15,429 bases of DNA from CAZVRZ01 sp964629965 (lineage in GTDB: Bacteria > Chloroflexota > Anaerolineae > Anaerolineales > UBA4823): assembly GCA_964629965.1 (NCBI GenBank), contig CAZVRZ010000126.1, positions 1-15,429 of the forward strand, written 5' to 3'. Made by a program: the position numbers and the translations under genes. Positions 9,101 to 15,429 of the stretch are shown piece after piece. Under the pieces are notes generated by a model, which was given only the letters and a program-made list of their open reading frames with translations, did no database searches and had not been told where the DNA came from. Position 1 is the stretch's first letter. Each line of letters starts with the position of its first letter.

Positions 9101-9160
9101 AACTGCATCGAGTTGGTGCGGCTGGTTCGGGTCAAATTTGAGTTGCAACTGTCGGGTCAT
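6134..9160 (-). CDS. res: Type III-like restriction subunit Res (SF2 helicase-endonuclease)
   Basis: The 1008 residues match the usual layout and size of type III Res proteins. The N-terminal motor has Walker A METGTGKT (105-112), VVPSIAIYEG (~134-143), the Walker B variant ILDEPQNM (228-235) typical of this family, YSATH (255-259), and the arginine-finger motif RQEIGRGLRL about halfway along. The C-terminal nuclease keeps PDW (929-931) and RETKG (948-952), giving a plausible PD...ExK site. In the family, Res partners Mod, uses ATP to move or signal along DNA, and cuts when unmodified sites are met. It starts with ATG at 9160, seven bases after a TAGGAG ribosome site that includes the Mod stop codon, and ends in a 4-base overlap with HARE-Mrr, so Mod, Res and HARE-Mrr should be co-translated. 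Several type III-like Res proteins are annotated only as DEAD/DEAH helicases; the adjoining Mod supports the stronger name. Confidence 0.93.
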   Translation of the reverse strand: MTRQLQLKFDPNQPHQLDAVESVVRLFEGLPRHTTTFVLGDEITPNLPAYETMAESWLFGNVRQMQEDNRLQLPQIPLGLDVDDDMVLEGMGYDNWRYPSFTIEMETGTGKTYVYLRTIHELRQRYGFSKFIIVVPSIAIYEGVIKNFQITQGHFRSLYNNENINLTQYDGSRLSQLRNFGTSTFTEVMVITLDSFNKTSNVIFKPSEKLPGERLPYQYIQETRPILILDEPQNMGSEKSKAALRTLHPLFALRYSATHKESPNLVYRLTPFDAYRQNLVKKIQVFGVTERENFNQPFLSLQEVLTGGAGIRARMKTYVDDKGRLKEAEVTLKQNDDLYEKTHRDEHRGGYKVIEINARDNFIEFENGIRIVAKETIGPSRPEIFRVQIRKTLEQHMEMQQRLEKKGIKVLSLFFIDRVANYTASDGIIRKIFDEEFERLKYRYPFFAHWTAAEVRNAYFAKSKPKKGESEGDAIDTSLDEEKKTNVEKDAEKLAYELIMKDKERLLSFYNEKDELKKTCFIFAHSALKEGWDNPNVFQICTLNQTVSDIKKRQEIGRGLRLAVNQNGDRVFEEEVNLLSVIANESYQSYASRLQDEYRESGDAPPPLPRNAAKQPAKRNNTIFAKQAFLDFWAKLLRKTSYRIEIDTPALIERCVERLNNLATPQAVIVVEKGAFVVTEYTIKLERVSSGKARIHIARRDTDGSDMNVTNTYAVKADLSESLRDERLREFKISRIVDDGDNSYVVFGKDIELRLNGAITIQSEQGQKVVERSVMTPKESYPVPNLIDRAAKETGLTRPTINQIFKGLGDRKKQSIFANPEGFAGQFISEISNGLADHVAERIEFYLDKADLTWGFGLEDLFPPQKEFPQSELIDAGPTGLYDQVQIDSDVEKRFVQFRLMEDNQVVFYFKFPPSFRIQFPKVIGNYNPDWGIARYAPDGKIILELVRETKGKEELEGLRFPHEKRKILCAKKHFKEIGIDYRVVPDTVVEWWKSEEQSPFQERFTPS

Positions 9161-9167
9161 CAGCTTG

Positions 9168-9173
9168 CTCCTA
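9168..9173 (-). promoter_or_regulatory. Ribosome binding site of res overlapping the mod stop codon
   Basis: TAGGAG contains the mod stop codon (9171-9173) and lies seven bases before the ATG of res at 9160. The arrangement suggests that ribosomes finishing mod can start res, keeping the two subunits in proportion. Confidence 0.8.
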
Positions 9174-11039
9174 GATCACTTTTAAGTTGCAGGAATCTGC
9201 GAGTTGCACTTTGTGTTTATCAGTGAGCGCAGTATCCAGACAGATGAACACATCCTGATCCCGTAATCGCAAACTTTGTATGGTGCTAGCGTTAATACTG
9301 GCATCCAGGCATACATAGAGTTCATGGTCGCAGGCTTCTGAATGCACACGCTGAACGTGATTATTGTGAAGGGTATCAAGAGAAACCATTTGGCTATCCA
9401 GTGGGAATCCTTGCAAGAGAAGTATTTCTACTAACAAGTTAACTGCCGACCAATCAGGAACCAAGGGGGATTCGGCTGTTTGAAAACGTAATTCAAGTTG
9501 TGAGATATCACGCTCTGCTGTTGGAACAAATTCGACAAAGCTCGATTTGCGATATCTAAATACCTTAACTCCATGGGATTTACTTGATAATTTAGGTTGA
9601 ACCTTCTTTTTGATCAACAACTTACAAATACGTTGGAGCCCAATTTCATCAATAGTTCTATATCCTGCTTTGTGGGCAGGTGTTCCTTCTAAAACCCTTT
9701 CAGCCATTTGAACACAAATATATTTTCTATCTCCGTCATCTAATTCATTCTGCTCAATAATCGCATGAGCTGTTGTACAGGAGCCGGCAAAAAAATCCAG
9801 TATTATGTCTCCTTTGTCTTTTTCAGTGGTAATCTCAAGGATTTTACGGATTAGTTGAGTAGGTTTTGGATTATCAAATACCTTGTCTCCTAGAATTTCT
9901 TTGAGCTCAATTGTAGCCTTTTTATTACCCTCAATATCTGTCCATAGAGGAGATGGTCTTTTCTCCCTGCCTTCAAGATAAAACTTGACATACGGGGCCC
10001 AAACTTCTTTTCCATTCGCGGTTCGTTTTTTCCATACTATAAGGTTTTGAATGCGATATTGTTCGTATGTTTGTAAACCAAACCTCCACCTACTTTCGTA
10101 ACCACCGGGACCTATTGGGTATACATCGTTTCCATCTGGATCAATAACAGGATAATACATAGATGGTCTATCTTCCCTTCTATCAGCATTGCCTGTTTTT
10201 CTCATTTGAAGTACCGAATATTTCCCTTTTTCGTCTTCTTCAGAGAAGCGGGCTTCATCTTCTTCAGTCAAAGGGAACCCACCCAGTTCAAATTTTTCAC
10301 TTTTTGCATATGCTAAGACATAATCAAAAGAATTTCCGAATCTACTACTGTCTTGACCAGTGGTTGTTCCAGTGGCTCTGACAATACACCCAAGGAAATT
10401 TTCTTCTCCAAAAATTTCATTCATGATCTGTCTTAGGTGATGAACCTCGTTATCGTCAATGCTGATGAAAATTGAACCATCATCTCGAAGTAGTTGCCGC
10501 GCGAGTAATAACCGAGGATAGACCATGCTTAACCAATTTGAATGAAAACGGCCATTTGCACGGCTATTTGTTGTGCGTAGTTTTCCTTCTTCGTCACTCG
10601 CGCCCGTCCGCTTTAAGTAAGCTTCGAGTGGTTCACTAAAATCGTCGGGATAAATCAAATCATTCCCGGTATTGTATGGGGGGTCGATGTAAATAAGCTT
10701 AATCCGACCAGCATAGCTCTTTTGGAGAAGCTTAAGCACTTCTAAGTTATCGCCCTCAACAAAAATGTTGTGGGTAGCACCCTCATTCATGCCCTGTCCC
10801 TGATGGGGAACCAATGCGCCTTTGCTGGGCATGGCTGCCAGGCGGCGAGCATCGCGTTTGCCGGGCCAGTTCAAGCCAAAGTGTTCCTGGTCTGGTTCTT
10901 CTAGACATTCACCCAGAGCTTCTCTTAGCACATCCCAATTGATTTTGCCGTCTGTAAAAGCTTCTGGTGCAACAGCCTGCAGTTCTTTCAACCTATCTTC
11001 GGTGAAGGTGAATGAGGGGCGTAGTTTTTCAATCGACAT
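9171..11039 (-). CDS. mod: Type III-like DNA methyltransferase Mod (beta class)
   Basis: This enzyme transfers a methyl group from S-adenosylmethionine to DNA, most likely adenine N6 as in other type III Mods. In the 622-residue form, the catalytic motif IV DPPYNTGND is at 119-127 and precedes the SAM-binding motif I LDFFAGSCTTAHA (414-426), the beta-class order. Other family blocks are EGDNLEVLKLL (95-105), SNWLSMVYPRLLLARQLL (167-184) and DDGSIFISIDDNEVHHL (186-202). The region between ~215 and 400 should hold the target recognition domain. The ATG at 11039 is preferred: AAGGAA lies six bases upstream. A GTG at 11060, overlapping the previous stop as GTGA, would add seven residues but lacks a good ribosome site. 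Sampled 60-base lines across the gene's middle are 33-42% GC, against 52-57% in res, consistent with exchange of the recognition region. I cannot predict its target sequence. Confidence 0.93.
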   Translation of the reverse strand: MSIEKLRPSFTFTEDRLKELQAVAPEAFTDGKINWDVLREALGECLEEPDQEHFGLNWPGKRDARRLAAMPSKGALVPHQGQGMNEGATHNIFVEGDNLEVLKLLQKSYAGRIKLIYIDPPYNTGNDLIYPDDFSEPLEAYLKRTGASDEEGKLRTTNSRANGRFHSNWLSMVYPRLLLARQLLRDDGSIFISIDDNEVHHLRQIMNEIFGEENFLGCIVRATGTTTGQDSSRFGNSFDYVLAYAKSEKFELGGFPLTEEDEARFSEEDEKGKYSVLQMRKTGNADRREDRPSMYYPVIDPDGNDVYPIGPGGYESRWRFGLQTYEQYRIQNLIVWKKRTANGKEVWAPYVKFYLEGREKRPSPLWTDIEGNKKATIELKEILGDKVFDNPKPTQLIRKILEITTEKDKGDIILDFFAGSCTTAHAIIEQNELDDGDRKYICVQMAERVLEGTPAHKAGYRTIDEIGLQRICKLLIKKKVQPKLSSKSHGVKVFRYRKSSFVEFVPTAERDISQLELRFQTAESPLVPDWSAVNLLVEILLLQGFPLDSQMVSLDTLHNNHVQRVHSEACDHELYVCLDASINASTIQSLRLRDQDVFICLDTALTDKHKVQLADSCNLKVI

Positions 11040-11045
11040 AGTGGT

Positions 11046-11051
11046 TTCCTT
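11046..11051 (-). promoter_or_regulatory. Ribosome binding site deciding the mod start
   Basis: AAGGAA lies six bases before the ATG at 11039. The competing GTG at 11060 has no comparable sequence upstream, so this site is the reason for choosing the shorter form. Confidence 0.65.
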
Positions 11052-11056
11052 TTCTG

Positions 11057-11893
11057 TCACTCAAGTTCTTCGGTAGGGAGCGCAATTTCCAGGTTGCTCG
11101 AAAGCCAATCTTGCTGCTCCAAATCGGAGCCAAAATCATCCAAGTATTGGCGCAGGGCCAATTCCGGCCGTCCACCAGCGCTAGTAGCATAAGCGCGGTA
11201 AGAGGAGCATGAAAAACGCGCATCGCAGCGCCGGCATACCCGCGAAGCGAACGCGCGGTCGCCGTCTTCTTTACGGCCCTGTAGGATTTCCAACGGCGCA
11301 GGGGTAAATTCGCCATTTTCAATGCAGTCCACCACCTGGCCGAAATCCGCGATCAATTCTTGTACATGCTCTGGGCTGAAGTCAATTTCCACCAGAGGAT
11401 TCCAGTGTTGCAGCTCGAATTGAATGCGCGCATCATCTCGGCTGGCCAGGGCAGCCTTCACGGCTTCTGGGTAAGCAGTTGCGATCACTGCTGTTTGATC
11501 GAGCGGTAAGCCGCGTAGGTTTTGCCAGATGTGGGCGTAAACATTGAGTTGTTGCTCATGGGCTTCGATGTTGCGGCGCACATCCTCGGCATCAAGCGTC
11601 TTAATATCATACATGATCGTGCGATCATCTTCACGAACGATATCAACAATCCCCTCAATGCCAAAGACACGCCCTTGTGGGGTTTTTTGCCCGGGCAGGT
11701 TCAAGCGCACTTCGGTCTCGGTAATAGTGGTCGCTACATCCTTGAGTTTGCGCCAATAGAGCAAAGCCTGGTTGAGCGCCGTATCTTTGACATCGGTTGT
11801 AAGCGCATGACCCGATTCCAGGCGCAGCAGCTCAAAGTTTTGTTCCAGTGCATCACGGATAAATGCTTCAACTTGTGTGTCGTCAGGGATCAT
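11057..11893 (-). CDS. RecB-family PD-(D/E)XK nuclease half with three Fe-S cysteines
   Basis: The 278 residues carry the catalytic centre of a RecB/AddB-like nuclease: ETEVRLNLPG (E61), GIEGIVDIV (D84), MYDIKT (D96, K98) and HEQQLNVYAHIW (Q115, Y119). A C-terminal CRRCDARFSC (C220, C223, C229) has the C-x2-C-x5-C spacing of the iron-sulfur staple in AddB and Cas4. What is missing is the front of the fold, the first Cys and the GxxxH helix; these are at the C-terminus of the helicase encoded immediately upstream. The two proteins together make one normal domain, so they probably act as a heterodimer that unwinds and degrades DNA. The ATG overlaps the helicase stop as ATGA and has its own GGGAGG ribosome site four bases before it, so it is translated separately. 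Calling it a lone Cas4-like nuclease is less likely given the clean complementarity. Confidence 0.88.
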   Translation of the reverse strand: MIPDDTQVEAFIRDALEQNFELLRLESGHALTTDVKDTALNQALLYWRKLKDVATTITETEVRLNLPGQKTPQGRVFGIEGIVDIVREDDRTIMYDIKTLDAEDVRRNIEAHEQQLNVYAHIWQNLRGLPLDQTAVIATAYPEAVKAALASRDDARIQFELQHWNPLVEIDFSPEHVQELIADFGQVVDCIENGEFTPAPLEILQGRKEDGDRAFASRVCRRCDARFSCSSYRAYATSAGGRPELALRQYLDDFGSDLEQQDWLSSNLEIALPTEELE

Positions 11894-14475
11894 ACTGCCT
11901 CCCGTTGGGCGATCAAATAATGGTGTAAATCTTCCAAAGTCTGGTGTACCAAGCTGCCAAAGAACATGGTCTGCGATCGCGATGGCACAAAGCCATATTT
12001 TTGGAAGATCATGTACTGGCGCGGGCAGGTTTTATACAGCAGATAGTCACTGGTGTAGGAATAGTTTTTCGGAAGATCATTCTGCTCAAGCTTGGCTGGG
12101 GGCAACGTTTCCATGCTGAAATCGGGAATGCGTGTAAAATGTCCTTCTTCAACAACCCTGCGCATGGGCTGGCTCAACCAGTTGCCCTGACTGGACCAAT
12201 GCGGGATGATCAGCAAATTCTTGGCCCGCGACAATGCCACATAGAACAACCGCATCATGTCAAATTCACCTATGCGGTGCAGCGGTTCGCTTGGCCGGTC
12301 CAGCAGCGGCTGGACAATCTCTTCCACTTTCTGCACCCGGGCATTTTTTCGCGGGTTGCCAAAAACCACCACTGGAAACTCCAATCCTTTGGCTTGGTGA
12401 ATTGTCAAGAAAGGAATACGGCCTTTGGGGAAGGGATCCTGCGCATCTTCGTATTCGGACTCGCCCAAGCGAAAAAGCGCATACAAATAAGAACCGAAGA
12501 GCAAGCGCTGGAAGCCGTTTTCAAGCAAGATTTCCGCGCTGATTACTGACCGATATTCATCCATGAACTTGGCCAGGTATTGCGAGATCAGGCTCAAGTT
12601 GCATACAGGGCCTTCATCTGTACCGGCTTCAGCCAGATCAAACATGGCCTTGAAATGCCGAAAACCACACAAACGGTAGAACAGATCCAGGATGTTCCAG
12701 TCCAGCGAGGTGGCACGTTTGAGCACATAATCCAGCAAAACGGGATTGCCTTCTTGCTGCCGGCGGATAACCACCCGATCAAAGTAGGAATTGGCAATAT
12801 TGCGGCGGGCAAAATCTGATAAACCGCTGATCCCTTGCAGCTGGCGTTTCATGGTTGCCAAATCGTAAGGCTGGTTCAACTGCCAGCCACGCCGTTGCAC
12901 CAGGCTAACCATTGCAAGATAATCCCTCTGGGCGCGTTCCAAATCTGCTTTGCGGTCGTGAACGAATTGATACAGCAGTGGGTCAGCGTCAAGGATCGCC
13001 TTTCCAACCTGGTGGGCTTGATCTATCCAGTCGAAGTAACTGTTGTAATCTTGTCCAGGGTAAAGCCCACGCGTGGGCTTGCCGAAAATCTGTAAAAGAA
13101 TCCCAAAAACATCAACGGCTTCATCCACTTCCAGAAAACGTCCGGCGCGCGGCGCGTACACTTTCAAGTCCAACTGCTCAAGCGCGTTCTTCAATCGCCC
13201 CACCTGATCAGACTTCAACGAAGGAAACAAAAAGGCGATTTGATTTTCATTTTCAACCTTGCCTTCGTCAACCAACTGCTTCACAAACCTCGCCACCTGT
13301 ACACAAACATCATCTGGGTGTCCTGGCGTGCTAACAACCACGGACGGATTCGTGTCTTTTCGGTTCGCCTGGATCACCTTTGGGAACCGGTGTAATAGGT
13401 TCGGATTTGCCTCCCGCCGCCAATCGCACCTGCCCATAAAATCCGAGTAAAGCGTCACGATTTCCTGTCGCGAGCGGTAGTTCGTATCCAGGGGAATCAC
13501 CCGCGGCGGGCCTCCCAGGTTCACAATACATCTTTCGGGAAAGTCAACAAAGTTCTCCACCGTCGCGCCGCGGAAGCGATAAAGCGCCTGGTCATCATCG
13601 CCCACCACGCAGATGTTCTTGCTGCCCTCCCCAAGTTTGAAGATGATCTTTTCCTGGATGGTGTTAGTATCCTGGTATTCATCAATGATGATGTGCCGAA
13701 ATACATTTCCCGCTCCATCAAATGCCTGGAGCATTTTGTATGCTTCTTGCTGCAATAGCGAGAAATCCGTCTGTGGAACAGCGCGTTCAGTGAGCAAGGC
13801 ATTCACATAGCGTGAATACATTTCCAGCGCCGAACGAAGGTTTGCATCGGTCACTCGATCAAAGCATCCGCCAGCGTCAATACACTCCTCGGATAAGCGA
13901 TTAAACAATGAAATGGCATTGACAACTGCCTGGTGTTTTGACTCACTCCGTTTCCCAAAGTAACTATTAATCGCCAGATGAATTTCATTTTGGGCTTCTC
14001 CGAAGCCGGCATCAGCTACAAAACTGCTCCAATGGCGGCTTCGCGACACATAAAAGTACTGGGAGAGTTCATCGAGCAGCGATGGCTGCTCATGACGCCT
14101 GCGTTCCCCAGAAAATCGCCGGTCGGTGATCAGCCGTTGGCAAAGGGAATGGATCGTACCCACGTACATTCTTGAGATGTCGTAGGGTACATCGGTTAGG
14201 TTGGTAACAATCGAGAGAAGACTGCGAATGCCCTCCTGAAGCTGGAAGGCTGCCTTCTTTGTAAAGGTCGAAAGGTAGATGTCATCTGGATTGACACCAT
14301 GAAAAACGATCAGGTTGAGTGTTCTCCAAAGCAAAACACGGGTTTTCCCCGAACCCGGCCCTGCTGGCAGGTATAACGGCCCATCAACATGTAGGATAGC
14401 TTCCTTCTGATTGTCATTGGGTTTGAAATCAGCCAGGTTCCAAAGGTCTTCAATGGCTAACTCATTTAGATTCAT
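11890..14475 (-). CDS. UvrD/PcrA (AddA-like) SF1A helicase with the front part of a RecB nuclease domain
   Basis: The 861 residues hold a complete SF1A motor: Q-motif PNDNQKEAI (19-27), Walker A AGPGSGKT (38-45), TFTKKAA (70-76), YVGTIHSL (104-111), Walker B IIIDEYQDTN (262-271), VGDDDQALYRFRGA (291-304), LDTNYRSR (329-336), TIHQAKGLEF (691-700) and RLFYVALSRAK (742-752). Such enzymes move 3'-5' on single-stranded DNA. After a linker, residues ~806-861 are the start of a RecB-type nuclease domain: YTSDYLLYKTCPRQY, with C817 as a probable Fe-S ligand, then FGSLVHQTLEDL with H844 in the GxxxH motif. The protein stops there, and the rest of the nuclease is the next gene. Its ATG overlaps the TPR stop as ATGA, with AAGGA immediately upstream. 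AddA and RecB relatives are usually longer with the whole nuclease attached, so this is a split version. Confidence 0.93.
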   Translation of the reverse strand: MNLNELAIEDLWNLADFKPNDNQKEAILHVDGPLYLPAGPGSGKTRVLLWRTLNLIVFHGVNPDDIYLSTFTKKAAFQLQEGIRSLLSIVTNLTDVPYDISRMYVGTIHSLCQRLITDRRFSGERRRHEQPSLLDELSQYFYVSRSRHWSSFVADAGFGEAQNEIHLAINSYFGKRSESKHQAVVNAISLFNRLSEECIDAGGCFDRVTDANLRSALEMYSRYVNALLTERAVPQTDFSLLQQEAYKMLQAFDGAGNVFRHIIIDEYQDTNTIQEKIIFKLGEGSKNICVVGDDDQALYRFRGATVENFVDFPERCIVNLGGPPRVIPLDTNYRSRQEIVTLYSDFMGRCDWRREANPNLLHRFPKVIQANRKDTNPSVVVSTPGHPDDVCVQVARFVKQLVDEGKVENENQIAFLFPSLKSDQVGRLKNALEQLDLKVYAPRAGRFLEVDEAVDVFGILLQIFGKPTRGLYPGQDYNSYFDWIDQAHQVGKAILDADPLLYQFVHDRKADLERAQRDYLAMVSLVQRRGWQLNQPYDLATMKRQLQGISGLSDFARRNIANSYFDRVVIRRQQEGNPVLLDYVLKRATSLDWNILDLFYRLCGFRHFKAMFDLAEAGTDEGPVCNLSLISQYLAKFMDEYRSVISAEILLENGFQRLLFGSYLYALFRLGESEYEDAQDPFPKGRIPFLTIHQAKGLEFPVVVFGNPRKNARVQKVEEIVQPLLDRPSEPLHRIGEFDMMRLFYVALSRAKNLLIIPHWSSQGNWLSQPMRRVVEEGHFTRIPDFSMETLPPAKLEQNDLPKNYSYTSDYLLYKTCPRQYMIFQKYGFVPSRSQTMFFGSLVHQTLEDLHHYLIAQREAV
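11898..11903 (-). promoter_or_regulatory. Ribosome binding site of the split nuclease gene
   Basis: GGGAGG lies four bases before the ATG at 11893, inside the last codons of the helicase gene. It argues that the nuclease half is a separately started protein and not the product of a frameshift or a sequencing error. Confidence 0.8.
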
Positions 14476-15428
14476 TCCTTACCTGCTCCCTGTTCACCTT
14501 CTTGCTCCCAAAAAGCGTATTGTTTGGAAACCGGGGTAGATATCAAGGCATTTTCGAAATCCGGTATATAGATTACATTGTTGATTTTTCGAAGCCGTTC
14601 AATCCCTTGCGTGATTAATTGATTCCCTTCGTCATAATGACCGCGGGCATGCTCTAATTGGCCTTTTCTTCTCAATACCCAGGCAATTCCAATATCATCC
14701 TGTACTTCTTCCGATCGGTGTGTGCATTCAGACAACAATTGCTCTGCCTCATCCAGTTTACCTACCCCAATCAATGCTTCTGCTAACCATCCCAGGGTAA
14801 TCCGAATACCCATACTGTTTCCAATAGAACGCGCTCTTGCCAACCTCTCTCGGAAAATTTTTTCCGCCCCATCGTAATCTCTGGCTCTTAGAGCCACATC
14901 TCCCATCAGGCCGTGATTGATCTCCTCACCATTAAGGTCGTTGGCAAGTTTTGCTTTCTCATATGCCAATGTGAATAACCGCCTGGCCTCTTCCAGTTTC
15001 CCATCTCGTCTTGCAATCAAGCCTAAATGGCTGATACAGATTGCAAGGAGACGATTATCACCCAATTTACTGGCTAAATTGCCGCCATCTGTAAAATATT
15101 GTTTTGCTTTCTCATGGTTACCCCGATAACGTTCAATCTGGGCAACTTTGACTAAAGAATCAGCTAGAACTACCCGGTCTGCTGCTTGCTCTGCCAGAGC
15201 AAGTCCTTTTTCAAAGCAAGGGTCAATGCCATCTTTGTCCGACTTCATGTAAGCAAGGCGACCCTTTTGCACCCATAGCTGCGCTTCCAACGCATTCCAT
15301 AGGTTGATTATGTCAATTGATTCTTTGCCTTTTCGATGTGGAATAGAATTATAAGCCTCATTCAGGTGCTTTTGGCAGCAATTCTGTATATGGGAAATGA
15401 GCGGCAAAAGCCTATGCAAAAGGAAGGG
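14472..15428 (-). CDS. TPR-repeat protein, N-terminus outside the window
   Basis: The frame is open to the right edge; the first in-frame start-like codon is TTG at 15419, with no good reason to use it, so this is probably the C-terminal ~318 residues of a longer protein. It consists of about six tetratricopeptide-like repeats spaced by 40 residues, from NALEAQLWVQKGRLAYMKSD to GHYDEGNQLITQGIERLRK, most ending in a GD, ND, GN or QD turn. Forty-residue TPRs of this kind are common at the C-terminus of STAND/NB-ARC ATPases, where they act as sensors, and the visible start (PFLLHRLLPLISHIQN) resembles the helical linker before such repeats; this is inference. No enzyme motif, signal peptide or membrane segment is visible. 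The stop overlaps the helicase start as ATGA, placing it first among the visible genes of the operon. Confidence 0.8.
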   Translation of the reverse strand, partial: PFLLHRLLPLISHIQNCCQKHLNEAYNSIPHRKGKESIDIINLWNALEAQLWVQKGRLAYMKSDKDGIDPCFEKGLALAEQAADRVVLADSLVKVAQIERYRGNHEKAKQYFTDGGNLASKLGDNRLLAICISHLGLIARRDGKLEEARRLFTLAYEKAKLANDLNGEEINHGLMGDVALRARDYDGAEKIFRERLARARSIGNSMGIRITLGWLAEALIGVGKLDEAEQLLSECTHRSEEVQDDIGIAWVLRRKGQLEHARGHYDEGNQLITQGIERLRKINNVIYIPDFENALISTPVSKQYAFWEQEGEQGAGKE

Positions 15429-15429
15429 A

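Noticed and set aside
7073..9226. Long plus-strand open frames of about 200 and 240 codons opposite res
   Set aside because: They lie antisense to res, which has full-length family motifs, and show no recognisable domain.
9171..11060. Phase-variable simple-sequence repeat in mod
   Set aside because: No tandem tetra- or pentanucleotide tract or long homopolymer was seen in the gene.
11885..11910. Programmed frameshift joining the helicase and the nuclease half into one protein
   Set aside because: No slippery run precedes the TGA, and the downstream ATG has its own GGGAGG at good spacing; separate, coupled translation explains the junction.
1..15429. CRISPR array, tRNA or rRNA gene, insertion sequence or phage structural genes
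   Set aside because: No regularly spaced repeats, transposase-like protein or RNA gene pattern was seen on either strand by eye.

Overview
The window looks like a defence island on a bacterial chromosome. It has about 50% GC, clear Shine-Dalgarno sequences and tight gene overlaps. A Chloroflexota-like (Anaerolineae-type) origin is my guess from protein style alone (40-residue TPR arrays, HARE-Mrr proteins, TM0106-type nuclease-helicases); no rRNA or other marker confirms it.

Layout. At the left edge, on the plus strand, is the C-terminal part of a von Willebrand factor A (VWA) protein (3-590), followed by a strong intrinsic terminator (598-634). Everything else is on the minus strand and is described here in transcription order, right to left. 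(1) A TPR protein cut by the right edge (14472-15428). (2) A UvrD/PcrA-like helicase whose C-terminus carries the first part of a RecB-type nuclease domain (11890-14475). (3) A small protein carrying the rest of that nuclease domain (11057-11893). (4) A type III-like Mod DNA methyltransferase (9171-11039). (5) A type III-like Res helicase-endonuclease (6134-9160). (6) A restriction endonuclease with two HARE winged helices and an Mrr catalytic domain (5115-6137). (7) A 1298-residue protein fusing an Fe-S RecB/TM0106 nuclease, an RNase H-like region and a Dna2/Upf1-like SF1 helicase (1212-5108). After a 73-base gap comes a DUF1643 gene (653-1138) broken by two in-frame stop codons with its frame otherwise intact.

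Genes 1 to 7 form one compact operon. Junctions 1/2, 2/3 and 5/6 are ATGA overlaps, and the others are gaps of 6 to 17 bases. The operon joins a modification-restriction pair (Mod/Res) with an AddA-like helicase-nuclease, a second modification-related endonuclease (HARE-Mrr) and a Dna2-like helicase-nuclease. It therefore encodes four nuclease centres, three helicase motors and one methyltransferase. My reading is a composite anti-phage or anti-plasmid system: Mod marks self, Res cuts unmarked DNA, and the RecB-like and Dna2-like motor-nucleases process the ends. The TPR protein may be the tail of a sensor. No marker genes of BREX (pglZ, brxC) or DISARM (drmB/DUF1998) are present. The most distinctive detail is a single iron-staple nuclease domain divided between two separately translated proteins.
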